Positions 37,387-46,056 of a stretch of DNA of 64,000 nt are shown in pieces (position 1 is the first letter of the stretch; each line of letters begins with the position of its first letter). The stretch spans positions 2,338,001 through 2,402,000 of the forward strand of contig NZ_BQYL01000001.1 of assembly GCF_023706045.1 (NCBI RefSeq), in the 5' to 3' direction. The notes under the pieces are model-generated. The model ran no database searches, was not told where the DNA came from, and saw nothing but the letters and a program-made list of their open reading frames with translations. Made by a program: the position numbers and the translations under genes. The DNA is from Kangiella sp. TOML190 (lineage in GTDB: Bacteria > Pseudomonadota > Gammaproteobacteria > Enterobacterales > Kangiellaceae).

Positions 37387-40046
37387 TAAAAGCTATTAAC
37401 CGCGGCAGCACCGAGTGCTAATTGATATACAATCTGGCTAACTTTGGTCCATAACTCTAAGCCATCCACTCGGCTAGTGTCCAAAGGCACAACAATAGTA
37501 TCTCCGGCTTGAACTTCATGCTCACCGTGGGTCAGCCAACCACTTCTATTGGGTAATACTACTGAGCCATCCGCCTTTACAATGTATATGGCATCGGAGT
37601 TGGCAGTTTCTTTTTCACCACCACTGCGCAAAATATAATCGTCATAATCTAAGTTGTCATTATAAAGATGCGAGGTTGGTACCTGAACCTCTCCCACCAC
37701 AGTGATTTCTTGACGGTGTGCAGGAATATAAAGCTTATCACCATCTTTTAACATCACATCTGAAACAGAACCTTCAATAATTCCTTGTAAATCCACCACT
37801 AAACGACCAGTGGCTTCTGTAGTATCTAACACATCTAATAGCGACTTTGCAGAGTCCACGTCGGCAGACTTACCAATATTTTTATTCTCTAGTTCTGCCG
37901 CCGCAACATCTTGGCGTAAGCGCTCTTTTAATTTACGCAACTCTTTTTCTTCATGCTCTCGCAGTTCTCTACGCGAGAAAACCGCAGCTCTTGCAGAACC
38001 GAAAGCATTAATGCCTCCAACACGCTTTATCAATTGCGAAAGCGTCTCTCCCCTTTGAATACGATACTCTCCAGGGAATTTAACCTCTCCCGAAACTTCA
38101 ACGTTAGAGAAGTCTCTGTACTCAGGAGTAACTTTTATTTTAAGTTGATCGTGAGGCTTAAGTTGAAAACTTACGTTCCCTAGGAATTCCTGCTGTAGAT
38201 CCACAGTCGCGTGAGTAACTTTCGCCTCTAAAGGATCGTTAAGATCGTAGCGTGTCACCTCAGCCTCTACTGCAAATGCCGATTCTTGTAAGCCTCCAGC
38301 AGCAAAAATCAAATCAACTGCGGTCATATTATCAGTTAAGGGATACTCACCAGGAAATTTAACGGCACCGGTTACAGAAATAACTTTTGCAGGCGATTTA
38401 AAACTTGCTTGAGATTTTAAGTTTGAAACAAGCTCTATTACCAGCGCATTCCTTAATTCTAAGCCTAGCTCTTCATTAATAAGTGCTTCATTTTTTTCGC
38501 TCTCATTACCACTTTTTTTTCGACTAGACTGATTCGTCGTACTGGTCAGATTGAAAGCTGACGCTTTGTTGCTTTCTTGTAGTTTTTCTATTTCTTTCCT
38601 CTCGATTTGTTCTTTATGCTCTTGAATAGCTTTCTTCTCAATAGCGTTACTCAGCACAATAATTCTATCGCGTGCTTCTAGTTGAAGGTTTGTAGCTGAG
38701 GCTTTATTTTCAGAAATAGCTCGCAAATCAATCTTCAAAGGTTGTAAGCTTTTTAGCGGCTTAGTTTCTCGGATTAATAAAGCAAAATCCAAATTAGCAT
38801 TCGGCTTGAGCATATCTGTCGTTTTAATAATATCAGAAACTCGCAAGCCTGAACGCCAAGCGTAAGCCCCTTCGCGATAAATATGACCTTCTAAATTAAC
38901 AACATTCTCTTGTCTTTCTAAAACGGGAAATACTTGTAATAAGTCACCATTTTGTAAACGAGCCTTTTTTCCCGTCGACGTTTTTAAGTTAACATCAACC
39001 ACTGTCATAGAGCCGTTAGCATCAACTCTCTGTACTCGACTGGCTTCTGGCGCAGCATTAGGTAACAAGCCGCCCGCTAGTGACAAAAGTTCAGCAAGTG
39101 TTTTTTCACCTTTAAGTTCATAAATCGCGGGGCGCACAACTTCACCCGCGATCGAAGCCGTCTTCTTAACCGATGGAATAAAAATCACATCGCCAGCTTG
39201 TAAGCGACGATCGCCACGGGTATCCCCTCTTAGCAGAAGATCATACAAATCCAAAGTGCTAACTAAGCGGCCATTACGCTTAAGTTGAATATTACGCAAA
39301 GAGCCAATCTCTTTAACGCCACCACTAACGTAGAGTGCGTTTAAAATAGTAGATAAAGAAGAAACTGTATAAGCCCCCGGACGATAAGCTTCACCAGAAA
39401 TAAACACTTGAATAGAGCGAAGTTCGCCCATCGAAATATTGGCTTGAACCCCAATAATCTGCTCTTGGATCTGCTCATTCAGTTTTGCTTTTAACTCATC
39501 GTAAGATAGACCTGAGACATAGATGGGACCAAGATTTGGAAATTGAATAGCACCGTCGCGACCAACTTGCAATTCATAGGAAGAATTTTCTTTACCATAA
39601 AGCTGAACTCTTACCATATCGCCAGGGCCAGCAATATAGTTAGAGGGAACTGGAATATTGCCTACTGGCGTATAAGTAGTAGGTTCGCCTGCAAATAAAT
39701 CATAGCCAAACTTCTCAAGCGGTTCATCGACTTTTGCAATTTTCTCAGTAGTCTCTTGATGCTTATTCTTTTCTAAACCAAGTTCTTCTAGCGCTTTAAT
39801 ATCGCGTGGCAAAATAGCCGGAGTTTGAACATCAAGTAAGGTTTTATCAGTATCCGTTTGTTCTCTTAAGGATGCACATAAAGAATCGACATCATAACCC
39901 GCAGCTTTTGCCGCTTGCTTTTGCGCCTCGGTAGCATTGGTACAAAGTTTTTTCGCCTGAGATAAGTCAGGGCTCGCTGCTTCTAATGTAAAACTTGAAA
40001 ATAACGATAACAGCAAACTGATTGTCACTAATCTAATCTTGTTCAT
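37386..40046 (-). CDS. Polysaccharide export protein, multi-SLBB Wza-like
   Basis: An 886-residue periplasmic/outer-membrane exporter. A signal peptide (to about residue 23, cleaved after LEA) is followed by a Cys-containing helical region, the Poly_export/BexD domain (YIAGPGDMVRVQLYG, VGRDGAIQFPNLGPIYV) and several SLBB repeats (for example ISGEAYRPGAYTV, IAGEVVRPAIYEL, VTGAVKFPGEYPL, VSGEVKFPGEYRI, VVGEVQVPTSHLY). It is far longer than the classic ~380-residue Wza. No lipobox cysteine is seen at the cleavage site. It forms the export channel across the periplasm and outer membrane together with Wzi and Wzz. Confidence 0.92.
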   Translation of the reverse strand: MNKIRLVTISLLLSLFSSFTLEAASPDLSQAKKLCTNATEAQKQAAKAAGYDVDSLCASLREQTDTDKTLLDVQTPAILPRDIKALEELGLEKNKHQETTEKIAKVDEPLEKFGYDLFAGEPTTYTPVGNIPVPSNYIAGPGDMVRVQLYGKENSSYELQVGRDGAIQFPNLGPIYVSGLSYDELKAKLNEQIQEQIIGVQANISMGELRSIQVFISGEAYRPGAYTVSSLSTILNALYVSGGVKEIGSLRNIQLKRNGRLVSTLDLYDLLLRGDTRGDRRLQAGDVIFIPSVKKTASIAGEVVRPAIYELKGEKTLAELLSLAGGLLPNAAPEASRVQRVDANGSMTVVDVNLKTSTGKKARLQNGDLLQVFPVLERQENVVNLEGHIYREGAYAWRSGLRVSDIIKTTDMLKPNANLDFALLIRETKPLKSLQPLKIDLRAISENKASATNLQLEARDRIIVLSNAIEKKAIQEHKEQIERKEIEKLQESNKASAFNLTSTTNQSSRKKSGNESEKNEALINEELGLELRNALVIELVSNLKSQASFKSPAKVISVTGAVKFPGEYPLTDNMTAVDLIFAAGGLQESAFAVEAEVTRYDLNDPLEAKVTHATVDLQQEFLGNVSFQLKPHDQLKIKVTPEYRDFSNVEVSGEVKFPGEYRIQRGETLSQLIKRVGGINAFGSARAAVFSRRELREHEEKELRKLKERLRQDVAAAELENKNIGKSADVDSAKSLLDVLDTTEATGRLVVDLQGIIEGSVSDVMLKDGDKLYIPAHRQEITVVGEVQVPTSHLYNDNLDYDDYILRSGGEKETANSDAIYIVKADGSVVLPNRSGWLTHGEHEVQAGDTIVVPLDTSRVDGLELWTKVSQIVYQLALGAAAVNSF

Positions 40047-40096
40047 TCTTGTAACTTCTCTTCCTCGTAACTTCTCTACGCTTTTATTATTTAAAC

Positions 40097-40942
40097 TTAA
40101 CGTTGCACTTCTGCGATGAAAAAAGGATTCAGCAGTGAATCCTTAGTATTATAAACCAACTCTTCGCCCGTTTCATAATTAACACAGTGCCCACCGGCAT
40201 ACTTTAATACTGCGTGAGCCGCTGCTGTATCCCATTCGCAAGTAGGCCCCAAACGCGGATATAAATCGGCTTTGCCTTCCGCAAGATAACATATTTTTAA
40301 AGAACTACCCATCACTTCCACTTGATGCCTTCCTAGCTGTTCTAAATAAGCATTGAGCTGCTCTGAAGGATGCGAGCGACTGCCCATCACTTTCATCACA
40401 TGCGACTCATTTTTATTAGTACTGCCGGACTTTGCTCGAACCGCTTTAATTACTAGCGCTGGTTCACTTTTAAACTGTTTCCAAGCACCAATTGCTGCCG
40501 TAGCAAAATACAGGACTCCTAGAACTGGCGCATATACTACCCCTAATACTGGTAGGCCTTGATAGATCAGGGCGATATTCACCGTAAATTCGCCATTGCG
40601 TTTGATAAATTCTTTAGTTCCATCCAAAGGATCAACTAGCCAATAACAATCCCAAAGCCGGCGCTCTTGCCAACTAATATCAGTCGATTCTTCTGATAAA
40701 ATAGGAACTTGCGGGGTTAAGACGGTAAGTTGCTCTAGAATGTGACCGTGAGAAGCCAAATCAGCTTCGGTCAGAGGCGACTGGTCGGTTTTTTCAAAAA
40801 CCGCAAAGTCTTGACTATAGATATCAAGAATCTTCTGCCCAGCATCAAGCGCTATACGGTTGATTTTATCAACGAACTTACGGCCTATGTATGGCTCTAT
40901 TTTTTTATTCTTTTGTAATTCAATTTGCAGCTCAATATCCAT
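40097..40942 (-). CDS. cysQ: 3'(2'),5'-bisphosphate nucleotidase
   Basis: A 281-residue inositol-monophosphatase-fold enzyme that hydrolyses 3'-phosphoadenosine 5'-phosphate to AMP. Metal-binding motifs are visible: LTEADLASH, SEESTD, LVDPLDGTKEFIKRNGEFTVNIALI and the C-terminal CEWDTAAAHAVLKYAGG. It is the first gene after the ops element, so it is transcribed with the polysaccharide genes although its known role is sulfur and PAPS metabolism. A sulfated polymer would be one explanation, but no sulfotransferase is in the window. Confidence 0.93.
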   Translation of the reverse strand: MDIELQIELQKNKKIEPYIGRKFVDKINRIALDAGQKILDIYSQDFAVFEKTDQSPLTEADLASHGHILEQLTVLTPQVPILSEESTDISWQERRLWDCYWLVDPLDGTKEFIKRNGEFTVNIALIYQGLPVLGVVYAPVLGVLYFATAAIGAWKQFKSEPALVIKAVRAKSGSTNKNESHVMKVMGSRSHPSEQLNAYLEQLGRHQVEVMGSSLKICYLAEGKADLYPRLGPTCEWDTAAAHAVLKYAGGHCVNYETGEELVYNTKDSLLNPFFIAEVQR

Positions 40943-40983
40943 GCTTATAAAAGTTTTAAACTACTCCAATGCGAAATTTAGGT

Positions 40984-40994
40984 ACGCTACCGCC
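40984..40994 (-). promoter_or_regulatory. ops element / JUMPStart for RfaH
   Basis: Read on the minus strand the sequence is GGCGGTAGCGT, the exact ops consensus that recruits RfaH to paused RNA polymerase. The ~18 bases upstream (GGGAGCCATAACCCAAG) also resemble the rest of the JUMPStart element. It lies about 80 bases after the predicted transcription start and about 40 bases before cysQ, in the untranslated leader of the polysaccharide operon. Confidence 0.92.
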
Positions 40995-41074
40995 CTTGGG
41001 TTATGGCTCCCAAAGCGCCTTAAAAAATTAAATTAAGCGAACTCTTAAATCTACGCACAATTCAAAGTGGCGCT

Positions 41075-41103
41075 ATTATAAAGGCAAAGCCAAGTGGTTG
41101 GAA
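41075..41103 (-). promoter_or_regulatory. Candidate promoter of the polysaccharide operon
   Basis: On the minus strand a perfect TATAAT (41080-41075) is preceded, after a 17-base spacer, by TTCCAA (41103-41098), a poor -35 box. It sits between the rfaH stop and the ops element. Confidence 0.5.
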
Positions 41104-41136
41104 CAGTTGCATGAAATTAAACCACCTAAACTTGGG

Positions 41137-41640
41137 TTAATCTTCCAGTTTAGCGACTTGGGTATTTAAAATTTCTAACTCCGTCACCTTATTTAAAACT
41201 GTCAACAAGATAATCGAGCGTTCTTCACCATTTTTTGCCTTGTAAATCCCTTCTAAATCTTTGAATACGCCATCGGTAATTTTCACTTTTTCACCAACTT
41301 TTGGAACGTTCGATTCTATGCTTTCTGCGGTCAGACTTGAAACGTCCTGTTTGATGCTCTCAATCAATGGTTCGGGAACCTTAGCTACCTGACTACCAAA
41401 GCGCACAAAATCTCTTACTCCACGAGTCGATCGGATTTTTGACCAACCGATGGCTTCATCATCCAAGCGCACAAAAATATAGTTGGCAAAAAGCGGTTCT
41501 AAGACCTTTTGTCGTTTGCCACGAATAATTTTTTCAATTTCAATAGTAGGATAAAAGTTCTCAATCCCCTGATTATCCAAATGCTCTTTAGCCTTGGCCT
41601 GCTGCTTTGGTTTGGCTTGAATGAGATACCAACTAGTCAT
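41137..41640 (-). CDS. rfaH: Transcription antitermination protein RfaH
   Basis: A protein of about 167 residues and a NusG paralogue. The N-terminal NGN domain is RfaH-like (SWYLIQAKPKQQAKAKEHL, EKIIRGKRQKVLEPLFANYIFVRL, TRGVRDFVRFG). The C-terminal KOW-type domain (VGEKVKITDGVFKDLEGIYKAK) ends with the hydrophobic TELEILNTQVAKL stretch. RfaH binds RNA polymerase at ops sites and suppresses termination in long surface-polysaccharide operons. The consensus ops element 140 bases downstream and the 30 kb operon beyond make the function very likely. ATG 41640 is preferred over GTG 41649 because it gives the usual start and has GAG at a good distance. It is coupled to the upstream MlaC-like gene. 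Confidence 0.94.
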   Translation of the reverse strand: MTSWYLIQAKPKQQAKAKEHLDNQGIENFYPTIEIEKIIRGKRQKVLEPLFANYIFVRLDDEAIGWSKIRSTRGVRDFVRFGSQVAKVPEPLIESIKQDVSSLTAESIESNVPKVGEKVKITDGVFKDLEGIYKAKNGEERSIILLTVLNKVTELEILNTQVAKLED

Positions 41641-42370
41641 TTGGCTCACTACTCAAAGACTTTCTAAACACTTGATTTTTATCATTAAAATCCTGAATTA
41701 AAGCTGCGACACCATGTTCATTAATAATGCTTTGATATTGATGTTGTTTCAGTTTGATAAAACTGATTCCTTGAAACCTAAAGTCGTAAATCAGCCAGTG
41801 ATTCTCAGGACGATACAGTTTCAGATCCACTGTAAGATCCGGAAACGTTTCAAGCACTAACTTGGCCGTTAGCCATCCCTTATTGCCTTTGCTGGTGAGC
41901 TGCAAACCGTCCACCAAGGCTTGCTGACCTTCGAATTTCTGCATGGTTTCGAACAAATAACGCTGCATGGTTTCGCGGTAGGCCTGAGTTAATTCTTCTC
42001 GCTCAGTTTTAGACAGTTTTTTCCAGATTTTTACCCCAACCATGGCTCGAATGGTTAATTTCGAGGACCAAACATTCATTAAGTCACTATCAACAAAATC
42101 CAATAAAACCTGGGGATCTTGCTGCATTTTGCGCTTATTTTCGGTTAAAAAGCGCTGAATGTCGAAAAATTGTTGCTGAAAATCGTGTTTGATTTGCTCA
42201 AGACTGGTCGAAGTTATTAAGTTACGGTTGGCTTTTGCAGCGACAGAAGTGGTCATAAGCCCCGTTGTTAAAACGATGCTTGCTGAAATCGAAAGGACGC
42301 TGAAACTCGAACAAAGGAACTTACTCAATTGGGATCTGAAGTTTTTGTTGTTATTTTTCTTTATAAACAT
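41633..42370 (-). CDS. MlaC-family phospholipid-binding protein
   Basis: A 245-residue protein with an N-terminal signal peptide (hydrophobic about residues 24-43, ending SVAAKA) and a Tgt2/MlaC domain: QDPQVLLDFVDSDLM, a helical ERE(E)LTQAYRETMQRYLF segment, and NHWLIYDFRFQGISFI. MlaC proteins carry phospholipids between inner and outer membrane. The other Mla genes are not adjacent, so this is either the single relocated mlaC or a paralogue. It overlaps rfaH by a few bases and probably shares its transcript. Confidence 0.87.
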   Translation of the reverse strand: MFIKKNNNKNFRSQLSKFLCSSFSVLSISASIVLTTGLMTTSVAAKANRNLITSTSLEQIKHDFQQQFFDIQRFLTENKRKMQQDPQVLLDFVDSDLMNVWSSKLTIRAMVGVKIWKKLSKTEREELTQAYRETMQRYLFETMQKFEGQQALVDGLQLTSKGNKGWLTAKLVLETFPDLTVDLKLYRPENHWLIYDFRFQGISFIKLKQHQYQSIINEHGVAALIQDFNDKNQVFRKSLSSEPND

Positions 42371-42531
42371 CGATCTTAATACTCTCTACACTTCATATAC
42401 GGCTTAGTTTCTACAGTTTCGCTGTTCCAACCAAAAGGCTAAATACGCCTCTTGTTTGGACGCGCAATTGTACCAGCTAACCATGCAAATTCATCCCAAA
42501 AGTAGATTTTCGAGAAATAATTAACTAAAAA

Positions 42532-44526
42532 TCATGTTGCTTTGATACTGAGTTCTCTCAAATGTTCAATTTTATCCCGAACTTTTGCCGCCTTTTCAAA
42601 CTCCAGATCCTTAGCAAAATCGAGCATTTGAGATTCTAACTCATTAATTTCATTAACAATTTCCTTAAGTGACTTAGTTGCATAATCAGCTTTACGTTCA
42701 GCCACTTTGCGCGAAACCGCCGCATCCCGCCCCGTATCCATGACATCCGTAATCTTTTTAGACACGCCCTTAGGGGTAATTCCATGCTTTTCGTTGAATT
42801 CTTGCTGAATTTTACGCCGTCGATTGGTTTCACCAATGGCCCTTTCCATCGATCCGGTGATCCTATCGCCATATAATATGGCTTTACCCTTTAAATTACG
42901 CGCCGCACGACCAATGGTCTGGATCAGTGAGCGCTCCGAACGTAGAAAGCCCTCTTTGTCCGCATCCAAAATAGCAACAAGTGAGACTTCCGGCATGTCC
43001 AGCCCTTCGCGTAACAAGTTAATCCCCACCAGCACGTCAAATTCGCCAATCCGCAAATCGCGGATAATTTCCATCCGCTCCACCGTATCAATATCCGAAT
43101 GCAAATAGCGCACCCGCACCCCATGCTCCGATAAATAATCGGTTAAATCCTCAGCCATGCGCTTGGTTAAAGTGGTGATCAACACCCTTTCATTAACTGC
43201 AACTCGTTGATTTATCTCAGAAAGCACATCGTCCACCTGAGTGCCAACTGGGCGCACCTCCACTTCCGGATCAATAAGCCCAGTTGGCCGAACCAGCTGC
43301 TCAACCACCTGCCCAGTATGTTCTTTTTCATAATCGCCTGGGGTTGCGGAGACGAAAATGGTTTGTGGCGCAATTCGTTCGAATTCTTCAAACCGTAACG
43401 GCCGATTATCCAAGGCTGAAGGCAAGCGAAAGCCAAACTCCACCAAGGTTTCTTTGCGCGAGCGGTCGCCTTTATACATGGCGCCAATTTGCGATACGGT
43501 AACGTGTGACTCATCAATCACCATCAAAGCATCCGGTGGTAAATAATCCAGTAAACACGGCGGTGGCTCGCCGGGCCTAGCGCCGGATAAGAAGCGCGAA
43601 TAATTTTCAATCCCTGAGCAATAACCCAACTCCTGCATCATTTCGATATCAAATTTCACCCGCTGTTCAAGTCGCTGCGCTTCCACCAACTTATTCATCT
43701 CGTACAACTGGGCCAAACGTTCTTTTAGCTCGACTTTGATTTCTTCGATTGCATCCAAAATAGTCTGGCGCGAGGTCACATAATGACTTTTGGGGAAAAT
43801 GGTGACGCGCGATAACCGCTTTAAAACTTCACCAGTCAAGGGATCAAATGTCTGAATGGATTCCACTTCATCGTCAAACAGCTCAATCCGAATGGCATTT
43901 TTATCGGACTCAGCAGGATAAATGTCAATTAAATCGCCGCGCACCCGATAAGTTGCCCGCTCTAGATCAAACTCATTGCGAGTGTATTGTAACTCGGCTA
44001 AGCGCCTTAAAATAAAGCGCTGATCGATGCTGTCGCCAACCTTCAGGTGCATCACCATGCTGTGAAAAGCTTTTGGATCGCCCAAACCATAAATTGCCGA
44101 TACTGAAGCCACGATAATCGCATCGCGCCGCTCTAATAAAGCCCTAGTAGCCGACAGCCGCATCTGCTCAATATGCTCATTAATCGAAGAGTCTTTTTCA
44201 ATGAAAGTATCTGAGGCTGGCACATAGGCTTCTGGCTGATAATAGTCGTAGTAAGAAACAAAGTATTCCACTGAATTGGTCGGGAAAAATTCTTTAAATT
44301 CGCCGTAAAGTTGCGCCGCCAAAGTTTTATTGGGAGCCATCACGATGGTTGGGCGGCCACTTTGTGCCACAACGTTAGCTACCGTGTAGGTTTTACCAGA
44401 GCCAGTAACGCCAAGCAGCGTTTGGTGCGATAAGCCATCGTCTAACCCTTCGAGTAATTGCTTTATGGCTGTGGGTTGATCGCCCGCAGGGGCAAATGCC
44501 GATTCAATTTTAAAATCTTGACTCAT
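42532..44526 (-). CDS. uvrB: UvrABC system protein B (excinuclease)
   Basis: A 664-residue nucleotide excision repair helicase-like subunit. Walker A is [14 protein letters not shown], the damage-probing beta-hairpin region contains [12 protein letters not shown], Walker B is MVIDESHV, helicase motifs continue through [21 protein letters not shown] and RAARNLKG, and the C-terminal UVR domain is [27 protein letters not shown]. Length and all motifs are normal. It is divergent from the aminotransferase gene. No clear LexA box was seen upstream. Confidence 0.98.
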   Translation of the reverse strand: MSQDFKIESAFAPAGDQPTAIKQLLEGLDDGLSHQTLLGVTGSGKTYTVANVVAQSGRPTIVMAPNKTLAAQLYGEFKEFFPTNSVEYFVSYYDYYQPEAYVPASDTFIEKDSSINEHIEQMRLSATRALLERRDAIIVASVSAIYGLGDPKAFHSMVMHLKVGDSIDQRFILRRLAELQYTRNEFDLERATYRVRGDLIDIYPAESDKNAIRIELFDDEVESIQTFDPLTGEVLKRLSRVTIFPKSHYVTSRQTILDAIEEIKVELKERLAQLYEMNKLVEAQRLEQRVKFDIEMMQELGYCSGIENYSRFLSGARPGEPPPCLLDYLPPDALMVIDESHVTVSQIGAMYKGDRSRKETLVEFGFRLPSALDNRPLRFEEFERIAPQTIFVSATPGDYEKEHTGQVVEQLVRPTGLIDPEVEVRPVGTQVDDVLSEINQRVAVNERVLITTLTKRMAEDLTDYLSEHGVRVRYLHSDIDTVERMEIIRDLRIGEFDVLVGINLLREGLDMPEVSLVAILDADKEGFLRSERSLIQTIGRAARNLKGKAILYGDRITGSMERAIGETNRRRKIQQEFNEKHGITPKGVSKKITDVMDTGRDAAVSRKVAERKADYATKSLKEIVNEINELESQMLDFAKDLEFEKAAKVRDKIEHLRELSIKAT

Positions 44527-44640
44527 AAGCGTTTTTGGCTTGGGTCGGCTAGTAAGTTGGAGTATGATTGGCGCTTATTGTCGCACATTGCGCTAGTTCT
44601 AGGTAACTATTTGTCATTGTAACAACACTGGGGATTTCTC

Positions 44641-45819
44641 GTGACAACTAAACTTTCCAATCGGGTTCAACTGGTAAAACCTTCACCCACACTGGCCGTT
44701 GCTGCCAAAGCAAAAGAGCTCAAGCGCCAAGGGCGCGATATAGTCGGCTTAGGCACTGGTGAACCGGATTTTGATACCCCGCAGCACATCAAACAGGCTG
44801 CGATTGACGCCATTAATCAAGGCGCTACCAAATATACTCCGGTGGATGGAACTGTCGAGCTAAAAAATGCCATTATCGAAAAATTCAAGCGCGACAATGG
44901 CTTAGACTATCAAGCAAATCAAATTTTAGTCTCTTGTGGTGGCAAACAGAGCTTTTATAACCTGTGCCAAGCGCTCTTGAATGATGGTGATGAAGTCATT
45001 ATCCCCGCGCCCTATTGGGTATCCTATCCCGATATGGCGATTTTAGCTGGCGCTAAACCGGTCATTATTGAAACTTCGATTGAGCAGCATTTAAAAATCA
45101 GTCCAACTCAGCTCGAAGCAGCAATCACGGATAAAACCCGGCTGTTCGTCATTAACAGTCCTAGCAACCCCACCGGCGTTGCTTACAGTAAAGCCGAATT
45201 AGCAGCTTTAGCCGATGTGTTGCTGAAATACCCTAATGTTTTGATCGCCACTGACGATATGTACGAGCATATTCTATGGAGCGACGAATCCTTCAGTAAC
45301 ATTTTAAATGCTTGCCCAGAACTCTATGACAGAACCATTGTATTAAATGGCGTTTCAAAGGCCTATGCCATGACCGGCTGGCGCATAGGTTATGCCGGTG
45401 GTCCAGCAGACTTGATTGGTGCCATGAAAAAGATTCAATCGCAAAGCACCTCGAATCCGGCCGCCCCGAGCCAAGCAGCCGCGACTGCTGCGCTCGATGG
45501 TGATCAAGCTTGTATTCAACCAATGTTGACCGAATTTAAAAAACGCCATGACTATTTAGTTGAAGCCTTAAATGCTATTGAAGGGATCACCTGCTTGCCC
45601 AGTGACGGCACTTTTTATGCCTTCCCCAACGTTCGAGGCTTAATTGAAAAGCATGGTTGTGAATCGGATTTAGACTTAGCTGAACTGCTAATCGAGAAAG
45701 TTGACCTAGCCTTAGTCCCTGGTTCAGCTTTTGGCGCACCGGGGCATTTGCGCTTATCTTATGCAGCCAGTATGGAGACCTTAAAAGAAGCCATAGCCCG
45801 ATTACAGAAAATGGCCTAA
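44641..45819 (+). CDS. Aspartate aminotransferase (class I, fold type I)
   Basis: A 392-residue PLP enzyme transferring the amino group between aspartate and 2-oxoglutarate. Visible are LGTGEPDFDTPQHI, SPSNPTGVAYS, the PLP lysine in LNGVSKAYAMTGWRIGY, and the substrate arginine in HLRLSYAAS. This is the 'Ib'-type aspartate aminotransferase common in Pseudomonas-like genomes beside uvrB. It starts at a GTG with GGGG upstream. A closely related transaminase specificity (e.g. arogenate/prephenate) cannot be excluded from sequence alone. Confidence 0.92.
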   Translation: MTTKLSNRVQLVKPSPTLAVAAKAKELKRQGRDIVGLGTGEPDFDTPQHIKQAAIDAINQGATKYTPVDGTVELKNAIIEKFKRDNGLDYQANQILVSCGGKQSFYNLCQALLNDGDEVIIPAPYWVSYPDMAILAGAKPVIIETSIEQHLKISPTQLEAAITDKTRLFVINSPSNPTGVAYSKAELAALADVLLKYPNVLIATDDMYEHILWSDESFSNILNACPELYDRTIVLNGVSKAYAMTGWRIGYAGGPADLIGAMKKIQSQSTSNPAAPSQAAATAALDGDQACIQPMLTEFKKRHDYLVEALNAIEGITCLPSDGTFYAFPNVRGLIEKHGCESDLDLAELLIEKVDLALVPGSAFGAPGHLRLSYAASMETLKEAIARLQKMA

Positions 45820-45845
45820 AAAGTTAAAATTTTCGCAATAAAGTG

Positions 45846-45874
45846 TTGACCAAAACCCGAAATATGTCTATTAT
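45846..45874 (+). promoter_or_regulatory. Promoter of tRNA-Asn
   Basis: TTGACC (45846-45851), a 17-base spacer and TATTAT (45869-45874) are followed by a GC-rich discriminator (CTCGCCCCG), typical of a strong stable-RNA promoter. Confidence 0.75.
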
Positions 45875-45930
45875 CTCGCCCCGTTCAGCACTTATTGTGA
45901 ATACCATAAAAGCTGAGCAAACGACATAAT

Positions 45931-46006
45931 TCCCCCTTAGTTCAGTTGGTAGAACGGTGGACTGTTAATCCATATGTCGCTGGTTCAAGTCCAGCAGGGG
46001 GAGCCA
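45931..46006 (+). tRNA. tRNA-Asn (anticodon GTT)
   Basis: A 76-base cloverleaf with encoded CCA. The acceptor TCCCCCT pairs with AGGGGGA, the anticodon loop is CTGTTAA (anticodon GUU), and the T-arm is CTGGTTCAAGTCCAG. It closely matches E. coli asnT. Confidence 0.97.
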
Positions 46007-46012
46007 TATTTT

Positions 46013-46040
46013 AAAGGCCTTTCAGCAATGAAAGGCCTTT
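46013..46040. terminator. Bidirectional intrinsic terminator
   Basis: A 12-bp perfect inverted repeat (AAAGGCCTTTCA / TGAAAGGCCTTT, loop GCAA) follows tRNA-Asn by 6 bases with T-runs on both strands. It also closes the convergent TonB-receptor gene, which stops at 46057. Confidence 0.9.
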
Positions 46041-46056
46041 TTTATTGTATATTGTT

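Noticed and set aside
40047..40096. CRISPR-like or tandem repeat between the exporter gene and cysQ
   Set aside because: Only two short imperfect copies of CGTAACTTCTCT-type sequence are present; no CRISPR array or cas gene was seen anywhere in the window.
44527..44640. LexA box upstream of uvrB
   Set aside because: No CTG-N10-CAG-like palindrome with the expected AT-rich centre was visible in the short divergent region.
45931..46006. tRNA-Asn as an island attachment site
   Set aside because: No integrase and no duplicated 3' end nearby; it is followed directly by its own terminator.
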